Of a DNA stretch of 37,026 nt, positions 1 through 8,980 are shown piece by piece. The translations under genes were made by a program, and so were the position numbers. The stretch is from an uncultured Clostridia bacterium. GTDB taxonomy: Bacteria > Bacillota > Clostridia > TANB77 > CAG-508. The first letter of the stretch is position 1. Every line of letters begins with the position of its first letter. The notes under the pieces were generated by a model. The model saw nothing but the letters and a program-made list of their open reading frames with translations. It searched no databases and was not told where the DNA came from. The DNA lies in assembly GCA_947625925.1 (NCBI GenBank), contig CANQQC010000003.1, forward strand, positions 1-37,026, written 5' to 3'.

Positions 1-9
1 AGTTGTCAT
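1..9 (-). CDS. 5' edge of a divergently transcribed gene (only Met-Thr-Thr visible)
   Basis: Reverse complement reads AGGAGG (19-24) followed 9 nt later by ATG ACA ACT running off the left edge. Confidence 0.5.
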
Positions 10-169
10 TAAAATAAACCTCCTTTAATATATATAAAATGTATTTTTGTATAAAAAGTTCTTAGTATAATATATAATAATTTAACATAAAAAGTTAATA
101 CTACATTATAAATAAGAAGGAAAATGTCGAAAAATGCGATAAAAAAATCGATAAACATTTAGAAAATAC

Positions 170-198
170 TGGACTTCACACAAAAAGTGTGTTATAAT
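170..198 (+). promoter_or_regulatory. Candidate promoter of the cupin gene with an internal inverted repeat CACAC-AAAAA-GTGTG
   Basis: TGGACT (170-175), 17-nt spacer, TATAAT (193-198); perfect 5-bp inverted repeat 177-191 lies between the two boxes. Confidence 0.45.
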
Positions 199-223
199 AT
201 ATAATTAGTAAGGAGTAAACATA

Positions 224-601
224 ATGAGAAATAAAAAAATTGAAATTGAATATATGCCAAATGGTGAAACTAGAGGAAGACTAAAAATTAGCAATAGACT
301 AGTTTTTAGTTATACGTCGACTCAAAATGAACACGGTTGGCAAAATGCTCATTATCACAAACATGCTAAAGAAACATATTTTATTTTAAGAGGAAAAATT
401 ATTATAGTAGTTAAAGAAGATGGTAAATTTAAATATAAAGAATTGCAACCAGGAAATAGAATGACTATTCCAAAGAAAATTGAACATAATGTTTATGTTG
501 GAAAAAATACACTTTTTTATGTGTCTAAGAAAAGTAAAAAAGATTTAGAAAATGATTGGTTTAGTGCAGATAAATTAGATGTTTTTACTAAGGAATGTTA
601 A
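224..601 (+). CDS. Small cupin-domain protein
   Basis: 125 aa ORF with the cupin-like pattern HYHKHAKETYFILRGKI...LQPGNRMTIPKKIEHNV; upstream AAGGAG. Confidence 0.75.
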   Translation: MRNKKIEIEYMPNGETRGRLKISNRLVFSYTSTQNEHGWQNAHYHKHAKETYFILRGKIIIVVKEDGKFKYKELQPGNRMTIPKKIEHNVYVGKNTLFYVSKKSKKDLENDWFSADKLDVFTKEC

Positions 602-620
602 AAAGAAAAAATTTTGACGA

Positions 621-658
621 AGCATTTAAATATTGAGATATATTTGAATGCTTTTTTT
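621..658 (+). terminator. Rho-independent terminator
   Basis: AGCATTTAAATAT-TGAGAT-style hairpin pairing with ATATTTGAATGCT, followed by a run of seven T. Confidence 0.8.
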
Positions 659-671
659 AAGTTAAAATATC

Positions 672-700
672 TTGACAAGCCTAAAAATCTATGTTAAAAT
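672..700 (+). promoter_or_regulatory. SigA-type promoter of rplU-rpmA
   Basis: TTGACA (672-677), 17-nt spacer, TAAAAT (695-700). Confidence 0.8.
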
Positions 701-706
701 AGATAA

Positions 707-829
707 CTGTAATCCGCTTAGTCAAGGTTTATAGCCAAATTTATGGACTATTAAAATATGAATAGTTATTTTATTCATTACCTGTATCAAAGGATTAGCG
801 AGTATACATATAAGGGAGGTGCATTTTAA
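707..829 (+). ncRNA. Candidate ribosomal protein L21 leader RNA
   Basis: About 120-nt 5' UTR before rplU. TAATCC (710-715) can pair with GGATTA (792-797); an internal ATGAATA...TATTCAT hairpin is present; motif AGGTTTATAGCC near the 5' end. Confidence 0.6.
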
Positions 830-1378
830 ATGTACGCAATAATTGAAAGCTGTGGAAGACAATACAAAGTAGAAAAAGGAGATGTTGTATTTTTTGAAAA
901 ACTAAATGCAGAGGAAGGTAAGAAAGTAACATTTAAAGATGTTGTTTTAGTATCTGACGATGGAAAAGTACAAGTAGGAAATCCTTATGTAAAAGGAGTA
1001 AAAGTTGAAGGTAAAGTAGTAGGACATGGTAAAGGTAAAAAGATAATTGTTTTCAAAATGAAACCTAAAAAGAATTATAGAAGAAAACAAGGTCATAGAC
1101 AACCATATACAAAAGTTGAAATAACAGCTATTGTATCAGGAACTACAAATAAAAAAGAAGAAGCAACAGCTACTAAAGCTGAATCTACAACAAAAGAAAC
1201 TCCAAAAAAATCTACAACAAAAGCAGCAACAGCAAAGAAGACAACTACAACAAAAACAACAGCTGCAAAAAAAACAACAACAGCAAAGAAAACAACTACA
1301 ACAAAAGCAGCAACTACAAAAAAGACAACAACAGCTAAAAAATCAACAGCTAAAACAGCTGCAAAAAAAGAAGCATAA
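830..1378 (+). CDS. rplU: 50S ribosomal protein L21 with a long Lys/Ala/Thr-rich C-terminal tail
   Basis: [25 protein letters not shown]...[23 protein letters not shown] is a typical L21 core; GGGAGGTG SD. About 78 extra aa follow the core. Confidence 0.97.
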   Translation: MYAIIESCGRQYKVEKGDVVFFEKLNAEEGKKVTFKDVVLVSDDGKVQVGNPYVKGVKVEGKVVGHGKGKKIIVFKMKPKKNYRRKQGHRQPYTKVEITAIVSGTTNKKEEATATKAESTTKETPKKSTTKAATAKKTTTTKTTAAKKTTTAKKTTTTKAATTKKTTTAKKSTAKTAAKKEA

Positions 1379-1421
1379 TAATTTTGAGATAAAAAATTAA
1401 AACTGAAGGGAGTGAATATTC

Positions 1422-1685
1422 ATGGCACATAAAAAAGGACAAGGTAACGTTAAGAACGGTAGAGACAGTGAGTCTAAACGTCTTGGTGTTAAAAGGGCTG
1501 ATGGACAATTCGTACTTGCAGGAAATATTTTAATGAGACAAAGAGGAACAAAAATCCATCCAGGTAAAAATGTTGGAAAAGGTAGCGATGATACACTATA
1601 TGCTTTAATAGATGGAACAGTTAAATTTGAAAGAAAAGGTAGAGACAAAAAACAAGTAAGTGTATATCCAGAAGTAAAAGCCTAA
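1422..1685 (+). CDS. rpmA: 50S ribosomal protein L27
   Basis: [52 protein letters not shown] is a typical L27. Confidence 0.98.
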   Translation: MAHKKGQGNVKNGRDSESKRLGVKRADGQFVLAGNILMRQRGTKIHPGKNVGKGSDDTLYALIDGTVKFERKGRDKKQVSVYPEVKA

Positions 1686-1704
1686 AATTAAAGATAATAA
1701 AAGA

Positions 1705-1740
1705 TGAATGCTATTTTGTTAATATAGCATTTATTTTTTT
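1705..1740 (+). terminator. Rho-independent terminator after rpmA
   Basis: AATGCTAT...ATAGCATT stem followed by TTATTTTTTT. Confidence 0.75.
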
Positions 1741-1806
1741 GTAAAAAGTAGAAAGACAAAACCTTATAACTTAGAGTTTATCTTGGTTTAAAAGCATATA
1801 AATTTC

Positions 1807-1835
1807 TTGACAAATATAATAAAAACATATAGAAT
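1807..1835 (+). promoter_or_regulatory. SigA-type promoter of the first glycosyltransferase unit
   Basis: TTGACA (1807-1812), 17-nt spacer, TAGAAT (1830-1835). Confidence 0.7.
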
Positions 1836-1869
1836 AAATCATGAAAAAATGGGAGAAAAATAGTAAAAT

Positions 1870-2856
1870 ATGAAAGATAAAATTGATATATTGATAGCAA
1901 CATATAATACACATATACCATATTTAAAAGATCAGTTAGATAGTATAATAAATCAGACATATAAAAATATAAAAATTTTAATAAGTGATGATAATTCTAC
2001 TAAAAAAGAAGTTGTAGAACTTTTAAAGGAATATAAGAAAAAAGACAAAAGAATTGAACTTTTTTTACAAGAAAAAAATATTGGATTTGTTAAAAACTTT
2101 GAATTCTTATTAAAAAAGTCAAAATCACCTTATATAATGTTTAGTGATCATGATGATATATGGTATCCAAATAAAGTAGAAAAGAGTATAAAAAAGCTTA
2201 AAGAAGAAAATTTGGATATGGTATATTGTAATGCAAACCAGATTGATAAAAATGGAAAAATAATTAGAGAAGATTATTTTAAATATAAAAATGTACCTTT
2301 AATAAAAGGAAAAAATAATTGTTTAGCCATTTCAAGATGTATTGGAATTGCGTGTTCACAAATTATTACTCAAAGTGTGAAAAATAAAATGTTACCATTT
2401 ACAAAAGAAGTAATGGCTCATGATTGGCTTGCAGCTTTTATTGCAAATGAAGGAAAAGGAATTGATTATATACAAGAGCCTTTATTTGGGTATAGAATTC
2501 ATAATACAAATGTATTTGGAGGAAGAAGTCTTACACAAAATCTAGAAAAATGGAAAAAAGAAAATGGAAAAACAGTTAAAAGTTATCAAAAGTATAGAAA
2601 TGAAAAAGTAATAGATAAAGCATATTTAGATGGAGCTAAAATGTGTATTCAATATGCTGAAGTTGAAGAAGATAAAAGATATTTAAAAAATTTAATAAAA
2701 TATTATAATGATTTAAAGAAAACTAAATTTATAAATTTAAAATTAGGTAAATATATTTATTTTCTTTCAGGAAAAAATCTTTTAAAAAAAGAAATTAAAG
2801 AAATAGTGATTTTTCATTTTCCAATTATTGGATATTTAAGATTTATATTAAAATAA
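1870..2856 (+). CDS. GT2 family glycosyltransferase, rhamnosyltransferase-like
   Basis: IDILIATYNTHIPYLKDQLDSIINQTYKNIKILISDDNST...MFSDHDDIW GT-A fold motifs. Confidence 0.88.
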   Translation: MKDKIDILIATYNTHIPYLKDQLDSIINQTYKNIKILISDDNSTKKEVVELLKEYKKKDKRIELFLQEKNIGFVKNFEFLLKKSKSPYIMFSDHDDIWYPNKVEKSIKKLKEENLDMVYCNANQIDKNGKIIREDYFKYKNVPLIKGKNNCLAISRCIGIACSQIITQSVKNKMLPFTKEVMAHDWLAAFIANEGKGIDYIQEPLFGYRIHNTNVFGGRSLTQNLEKWKKENGKTVKSYQKYRNEKVIDKAYLDGAKMCIQYAEVEEDKRYLKNLIKYYNDLKKTKFINLKLGKYIYFLSGKNLLKKEIKEIVIFHFPIIGYLRFILK

Positions 2857-2876
2857 AAGGACAATAAGGAGAAGAT

Positions 2877-3872
2877 ATGAAAAATAAAACAATAGATATA
2901 CTAATGGCAACATATAATGGTGAAAAATATGTTGCTGAGCAAATAGAAAGTATTCTAAATCAAACATATAAAAATATAAGACTTGTTATATCAGATGATT
3001 GTTCTACAGATGGAACAAGAGATGTTTTAAAAAAATACGAAAAAAATGAAAGAGTAGAAATTCATTTACAGGAGAAAAACTTAGGCTATATAAGAAATTT
3101 TGAGTATTTATTAAAACAAGTAAAAAATGAGTTATATATGTTATCTGACCAAGATGATTTTTGGTTAGAAGAAAAAGTAGAAAAAACGGTAGAAGTTCTT
3201 GAAAAAGAAAATGCTGATATGGTATTTGGAGATTTAGAAATAGTAGATGAAAATTTAAAAACAATATATCCATCTTTTGGAGACTTTATGTTGTTAAATA
3301 GAAAAATAAAGAAAAAAATAAATAGTTATGAATTGAACTATCTATATAATTGTGTAACAGGATGTACTTTATTATCAAAAAAGAAATACCTAGATAAGAT
3401 ACTACCTATTCCATATGAATCAAAATATGTAGTACATGACCATTGGATAGCACTAATGGTATCAGTTTTAAATGGAAAAATGGTATATATACCTGAAAAA
3501 TATATAAAATATAGACAGCATGGTAATAATCAAATTGGAACAGATAAAATATCACATAAATTTACAAAGTTAAAACAGGTAAGGAAACTGTTTATTGAAG
3601 TAAAATTAGGTGTGTTTGGTACATATGTAAAAAACAATAATAGATTTCCGAAGGAAATACAAGAATTAAATAAAAAAGCATATGAATACTATAAAATGCT
3701 AGAAAAAAAGAAATATTTTAATTTTAAAGGTTGGGGAATTTTTCATAAACTATATAAAAATGAAACAATTGTATATTATATGGAGAATTTTTGTATAATG
3801 AATTTACCATTTATAGGAAATGTTTTATTTAAAATAAGACATATGATTTTAAAACTTTTGGGGAAAAGATAA
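2877..3872 (+). CDS. GT2 family glycosyltransferase, paralog of the preceding ORF
   Basis: IDILMATYNGEKYVAEQIESILNQTYKNIRLVISDDCSTD...MLSDQDDFW. Confidence 0.9.
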   Translation: MKNKTIDILMATYNGEKYVAEQIESILNQTYKNIRLVISDDCSTDGTRDVLKKYEKNERVEIHLQEKNLGYIRNFEYLLKQVKNELYMLSDQDDFWLEEKVEKTVEVLEKENADMVFGDLEIVDENLKTIYPSFGDFMLLNRKIKKKINSYELNYLYNCVTGCTLLSKKKYLDKILPIPYESKYVVHDHWIALMVSVLNGKMVYIPEKYIKYRQHGNNQIGTDKISHKFTKLKQVRKLFIEVKLGVFGTYVKNNNRFPKEIQELNKKAYEYYKMLEKKKYFNFKGWGIFHKLYKNETIVYYMENFCIMNLPFIGNVLFKIRHMILKLLGKR

Positions 3873-3890
3873 AAAAGGAAGGATTAGTCA

Positions 3891-5783
3891 ATGAGAATAC
3901 GAGACAAAATATTTGAAGAAGGTTCGAAACCTAGAGAGGTTTTAAGAAAAATTAATAATCTTGTTCATTGTATAACACTAACAAATATAAAAAAATTATT
4001 AAAAGCAATAAAAGCACAAGGAATAAGACAGACATTTCAAAATATAAGAAATGGTGTAAATGAAGGTAGATTAGTTCATGGGAAGATACTATCTAATTAT
4101 GAAATGTGGATTCAAGCAAATGAACCAAATGAGGAAGAATTAGAAAAACAAAGAAATAAAAAATTTAAATATGAACCTAAAATAAGTCTATTAGTCCCTT
4201 TGTATAAAACGCCTAGAAACTTTTTTGAAGAACTTGTTGAATGTTTAGAAAAGCAAACATACAATAATTGGGAATTATGCTTGGCGGATGGAAGTCCAAA
4301 AGATAATGAAGGATTAAAAGATATAATTAAAAGAGATAAAAGAATAAAATATAAAGCATTAAAGGAGAATGGTGGAATATCAAAAAATACAAATGAATGT
4401 ATAAAAATGGCTACAGGTGATTTTATTGCATTATTTGATCATGATGATTTATTACCAGTATTTGCTTTATATGAGGTGGTAAAAGCAATAAATGAAAATC
4501 CAGAAGTTGAATTTATATATTCTGATGAAGATAAAATTACAACACTTGATAAACCAAGATTTGAACCACACTTTAAACCAGATTTTTCTTTAGATTTTTT
4601 AAGAGCCAATAACTATATTTGTCATTTTAGTGTGTTTAAAAAAGAACTAATGGAAAAACTTAAAGGTGAGAGAAGTAAGTATGATGGAGCACAAGATTTT
4701 GATATAATATTAAGAATGTCAGAGCAAACAAAAAATATCATACATATTCCAAAAGTTTTATATCATTGGAGAGTACATGAAAATTCAACAGCAAAAGTTG
4801 GAGATGCAAAACCATATGCGTTTGAAGCGGGAATACCAGCTATCCAAGATCATTTAAAAAGAGTTGGTCTTAAAGGTGAAGTTGAACATGGAGCAACTTT
4901 AGGAACTTATAGAATTAGATATGATGTTATTGGAAATCCGAAAGTATCTATAATGATTCCAAATAAAGATGGAATTGAAGATTTAAAAGTGTGTGTTAAT
5001 TCAATTTTAAATTTAACAACATATAATAATTATGAAATTGATATTATAGAAAATAATAGTGAAAAAGAAGAAACTTTTGAATATTATAAAGAAATAGAAA
5101 AAAATAAGAGAATAAAAATATTAAAATATCCATATAAAGGATTTAATTATTCAAAAATCATGAATTTTGGAGCGAAGAATGTTGATGGAGATTTTGTTAT
5201 TCAATTAAACAATGATACTGAACTATTAACACCTAATTGGTTAGAGGATATGATAGGTTTTGCTCAAAGAGAAGATGTTGGAGCAGTTGGAGTAAAGATG
5301 TATTATCCAGATAATACAATTCAACATGCAGGTTTAGCAGTAGGTGTAAATACAGTAGCTGCACATCTATTTAAAGGAATTCCTAAAGGACAACATGGAT
5401 ATTTTGCAAGAGAAAGTACAATACAAGATTTAAGTGCAGTTACAGCTGCATGTATAATGACAAGAAGAGAAATGTATGAACAAGTAGGATATATGGATGA
5501 AAAATTTGCTGTAGCATTTAATGATGTTGATTTCTGCTTAAAGATAAGAGAACAAGGCAAACTAATTGTTTATGATCCATTCGTAGAGTTTACACACTAT
5601 GAATCAAAAACAAGGGGAGAAGAAAATACAGCTGAAAAAATAGAAAGGTTTGAAGGGGAAATAAAACGTTTCTTAAAAAAATGGAAAAGTTTCTTAGAAA
5701 AAGGAGATCCATATTTTAATATCAATTTTGATTTGGAATCTGATAAATGCGAAGTAAATAAAGGAAGAGTAAAAAAACAATAA
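3891..5783 (+). CDS. Tandem GT2 glycosyltransferase (two GT-A domains)
   Basis: 630 aa; first domain ISLLVPLYKTP...FDHDD...YSDEDK, second domain VSIMIPNKDGIEDLKVCVNSIL...QLNNDTE. Confidence 0.88.
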   Translation: MRIRDKIFEEGSKPREVLRKINNLVHCITLTNIKKLLKAIKAQGIRQTFQNIRNGVNEGRLVHGKILSNYEMWIQANEPNEEELEKQRNKKFKYEPKISLLVPLYKTPRNFFEELVECLEKQTYNNWELCLADGSPKDNEGLKDIIKRDKRIKYKALKENGGISKNTNECIKMATGDFIALFDHDDLLPVFALYEVVKAINENPEVEFIYSDEDKITTLDKPRFEPHFKPDFSLDFLRANNYICHFSVFKKELMEKLKGERSKYDGAQDFDIILRMSEQTKNIIHIPKVLYHWRVHENSTAKVGDAKPYAFEAGIPAIQDHLKRVGLKGEVEHGATLGTYRIRYDVIGNPKVSIMIPNKDGIEDLKVCVNSILNLTTYNNYEIDIIENNSEKEETFEYYKEIEKNKRIKILKYPYKGFNYSKIMNFGAKNVDGDFVIQLNNDTELLTPNWLEDMIGFAQREDVGAVGVKMYYPDNTIQHAGLAVGVNTVAAHLFKGIPKGQHGYFARESTIQDLSAVTAACIMTRREMYEQVGYMDEKFAVAFNDVDFCLKIREQGKLIVYDPFVEFTHYESKTRGEENTAEKIERFEGEIKRFLKKWKSFLEKGDPYFNINFDLESDKCEVNKGRVKKQ

Positions 5784-5795
5784 ATTTAAACAAAG

Positions 5796-5827
5796 AAAGA
5801 ATTCGATTTATAAAAATCGAATTCTTT
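5796..5827. terminator. Perfect 14-bp hairpin, candidate (possibly bidirectional) terminator
   Basis: AAAGAATTCGATTT-ATAA-AAATCGAATTCTTT directly downstream of the tandem GT2 ORF. Confidence 0.6.
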
Positions 5828-6004
5828 ATATTTACATAAAAGCTATTATAATTTTTTGCAAAAATATAATATTTAATATATTTTTGCGAATAAATAAATA
5901 CATAGAAAATATTGTATAATTAAAGTTTATATGATATATTATTGATACAATAAAGGGAATTATGGATATTTGTGATTTAAAAATAGATTTTAGGGGGATT
6001 AAAT

Positions 6005-6955
6005 GTGGAAAAAGTAGCAGTTTTAATACCATGTTACAATGAAGAGATTACAATAAAAAAAGTTATAAATGATTTTAAAAGCGAATTACCAGATGCAGAT
6101 ATTTATGTATATGATAATAATTCTAAAGATAAAACAGCTCAGATAGCACAAGAAAACGGTGCTATAGTTAGACATGAATATAGGCAAGGAAAGGGAAATG
6201 TTGTAAGAAGCATGTTTAGAAATATTGATGCTGATATTTATGTTATGGTAGATGGAGATGATACTTATCCAGCAGATCAAGTTCAAAAATTGATTGAACC
6301 AATAAGAAAAGGACAAGCAGATATGGTTATTGGTGATAGATTAACAAACGGAACTTATAAAAATGAAAATAAAAGACAATTTCACGAATTTGGAAATAAT
6401 ATAGTAAAAAATTCAATAAATAAACTTTTTAAAACAAATTTAAAAGACATATTAACAGGATATCGTGCTTTTAATAAACTTTTTGTAAAAACGATGCCTG
6501 TATTAAGCCCGAAATTTGAAATCGAAACTGAAATGACATTACATGCATTAGATAAGAACTTTATAATAAAAGAAGTTCCAATAGTCTTTAGAGATAGACC
6601 TGAAGGAAGTGAATCAAAATTAAATACTATTGGAGATGGAATTAAAGTTATAAAAACAATAGTAAAAATGTATAAAGATTTTAAGCCAAGACAATTCTTT
6701 TGGTTAATTGCATTGGCTATAGCAATTATTGGATTCTTAATAGGATTACCAGTAATCTTAGAATTTATAAAATATGGAGTTGTAAGCAAGTTAGCTTCCG
6801 CAATACTTTCAACAGGTGTAATGATATTTGCAATAATTATAGCTCAATGTGGTATCATTTTAGATACTGTGGTAAAACAAAATCATGAAAAATATGAGTT
6901 GGAAATATTAAGGTTTGTGCAAATTGAAGAGATGAAAAACAATAAAAAAGGATAA
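6005..6955 (+). CDS. Polyprenyl-phosphate sugar synthase-like GT2 with two C-terminal TM segments
   Basis: VAVLIPCYNEEITIKKVINDF...VDGDDTYPADQVQKLIEPI...GDRL...GYRAFN; two C-terminal hydrophobic segments. Confidence 0.88.
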   Translation: MEKVAVLIPCYNEEITIKKVINDFKSELPDADIYVYDNNSKDKTAQIAQENGAIVRHEYRQGKGNVVRSMFRNIDADIYVMVDGDDTYPADQVQKLIEPIRKGQADMVIGDRLTNGTYKNENKRQFHEFGNNIVKNSINKLFKTNLKDILTGYRAFNKLFVKTMPVLSPKFEIETEMTLHALDKNFIIKEVPIVFRDRPEGSESKLNTIGDGIKVIKTIVKMYKDFKPRQFFWLIALAIAIIGFLIGLPVILEFIKYGVVSKLASAILSTGVMIFAIIIAQCGIILDTVVKQNHEKYELEILRFVQIEEMKNNKKG

Positions 6956-6960
6956 GAAAT

Positions 6961-8964
6961 ATGAAAGAATTACTAATAAATAATATTGAGATAATCAAAT
7001 ACGGTATATTTTATGGAATAATTATTTTAACTTTTTCTCTTATATATTTTTTAAAAAAAGATTGGTTTGAAAAAATATATAAGCATAGATATAAGGTAGG
7101 AATAATTATTCTTCTAATTAGTGTTTTATTAGAAATAAGTGGTTCATCAATTGGATGTTGGAATCAAATATTAGGTGGAGAAGATGGGGTTATTTTAGGA
7201 AAATCAAGAAGCATTAGAGGTGATGAATGGGGAACATTTACGCCAATGACATTTTCTCAAAAGTATAATAAAACAGGAGAATTTAAATATTTTAGTGATA
7301 CTATAAGAGCAGATAAAACAGATACATTTATCGTATATGGACAACCAGTTTGGAATATTGCAATGATTTATAGATTTTTTCAAATTGGATTCCTTTTATT
7401 TGGATTAGGAAAAGGTCTAGCGTTTTTCTGGGCTGGAAGATATATATTTTTGTTCTTAGTATCATTTGATATGTTACAAATTATTACTAAAAATAAAAGA
7501 GGATTATCATTTATAGGAGCTATTTTAATTACTTTTTCACCAATAATAAATTGGTGGTTTGCTATCAATGGTCTTGCAGAAATGCTAATATTTGGTCAAT
7601 TGTCAGTTATCTTGTTAGATAAGTACATGAAAGAAAAAAGTTATAAAAAAAGATGGATTTATCTAACAGGAATAGCAATATCAGCAGGAACATATTTATT
7701 AACATTTTATCCAGCATGGCAAGTACCATTGATTTATGTTGTGTTAGCATTAGCTTTATGGAGAATAATTGAAAACTGGAAAGAATGTAAAATTGAGAAA
7801 AAAGATGTTATTTCAATAATAACAGTATTAGTATTATTTATAATTTCAATAGTATATATTTTCTCAAAATCATTAGATACTGTAAAGGCAGTATTAGGAA
7901 CAGCATATCCTGGAGCAAGATGTGAAACTGGAGGAGGAATGGGACATAGATTCTTTTCATATCCAATGGGATTATTATTTGGAATTAAAGAGTCAGGATT
8001 ATCTAGTAATGTATGTGAAGAATCACTTTATTATGATTTCTTTCCAATAGGGCTTATATTAACAGCAATAGTATTTTTTAAATATAAAATAAAAGATAAA
8101 TTGTTAATTATATTAACTGTAATAATAGCATTTTTAGGTGCTTGGTGTACTTATGGATTCCCAGAAATAATTGCAAAAATAACATTACTAAGTAATTCAC
8201 AAGCATCAAGAACATTTATTGCAACAGGTATTATAAATATCTTTATGTTAATAAGAGCAATATCTTTGTTAAAAGAACCAAGAAAAGTATGGGTTTCAGT
8301 TTTAATTTCTTTAGCTGTAACAATGATAACAATTTATATACAAAGAAAAATTTATCCAAATTATATGACTAACAAAATAACGTTAGTTATAGCTTCACTA
8401 ACTTTGATAATGACATATTTAATATTAAGGTATCAAACGAAATTAGGAAGAATACTTTCAATAATAACAATAACAACAGTTATGTGCATTGCAGGAGGAA
8501 TAGTAAATCCAATTAGAAGAGGAGTTACAAGTTTATATAATTTACCTATTGTTCAAGAAATAAAAAAAGTTAATGACCAAGAAGAGGGAAAATGGATTGT
8601 AGAAGAAATAGGTTATCCAGTAATAAATTTACCTATGATAGTTGGAGCATCAACAATAAATACTACAAATGTTTATCCAGATTTAGAAAGATGGTATAAG
8701 TTAGATGAAAATAGACAATATGAAGATATATATAATAGATATGCACATATTACTACATCAATACACAAAGATGTAAATGAAGATAAATTTGAATTATTGA
8801 ATCCTGATGTAATAAAGGTAAATTTAACAATTGAAGATTTGAAAAATTTAGAAGTAAAATATATTTTAACATCAAGAGATTTAGAACAACTAAATACAGA
8901 TCAAGTGAAATTTGAATTAAAAGCTAACAATGTTTTTAAAATATATGAAATTAAATTTGAGTAA
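6961..8964 (+). CDS. Large polytopic membrane protein, GT-C/YfhO-like (DUF7657-like)
   Basis: 667 aa, many hydrophobic helices; early extracytoplasmic segment GVILGKSRSIRGDEWGTFTPMTFSQ. Confidence 0.65.
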   Translation: MKELLINNIEIIKYGIFYGIIILTFSLIYFLKKDWFEKIYKHRYKVGIIILLISVLLEISGSSIGCWNQILGGEDGVILGKSRSIRGDEWGTFTPMTFSQKYNKTGEFKYFSDTIRADKTDTFIVYGQPVWNIAMIYRFFQIGFLLFGLGKGLAFFWAGRYIFLFLVSFDMLQIITKNKRGLSFIGAILITFSPIINWWFAINGLAEMLIFGQLSVILLDKYMKEKSYKKRWIYLTGIAISAGTYLLTFYPAWQVPLIYVVLALALWRIIENWKECKIEKKDVISIITVLVLFIISIVYIFSKSLDTVKAVLGTAYPGARCETGGGMGHRFFSYPMGLLFGIKESGLSSNVCEESLYYDFFPIGLILTAIVFFKYKIKDKLLIILTVIIAFLGAWCTYGFPEIIAKITLLSNSQASRTFIATGIINIFMLIRAISLLKEPRKVWVSVLISLAVTMITIYIQRKIYPNYMTNKITLVIASLTLIMTYLILRYQTKLGRILSIITITTVMCIAGGIVNPIRRGVTSLYNLPIVQEIKKVNDQEEGKWIVEEIGYPVINLPMIVGASTINTTNVYPDLERWYKLDENRQYEDIYNRYAHITTSIHKDVNEDKFELLNPDVIKVNLTIEDLKNLEVKYILTSRDLEQLNTDQVKFELKANNVFKIYEIKFE

Positions 8965-8980
8965 AGGAAAATATTTTGGA

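Noticed and set aside
1131-1400. Gln/Leu/Lys-rich ORF overlapping the end of rplU
   Set aside because: Alternative-frame reading of the ACA/AAA-rich L21 tail; no independent Shine-Dalgarno and no recognisable domain.
1397-1648. Minus-strand ORF opposite rpmA
   Set aside because: Shadow ORF antisense to a certain ribosomal protein gene.
6382-6789. 135-aa minus-strand ORF opposite the polyprenyl-P-sugar synthase
   Set aside because: Antisense shadow ORF within a well-supported GT2 gene; composition is typical of AT-rich reverse complement.
8930-8980. N-terminal extension of the DUF2142-like ORF overlapping the previous gene
   Set aside because: ATG 8981 has a plausible Shine-Dalgarno and removes the overlap.
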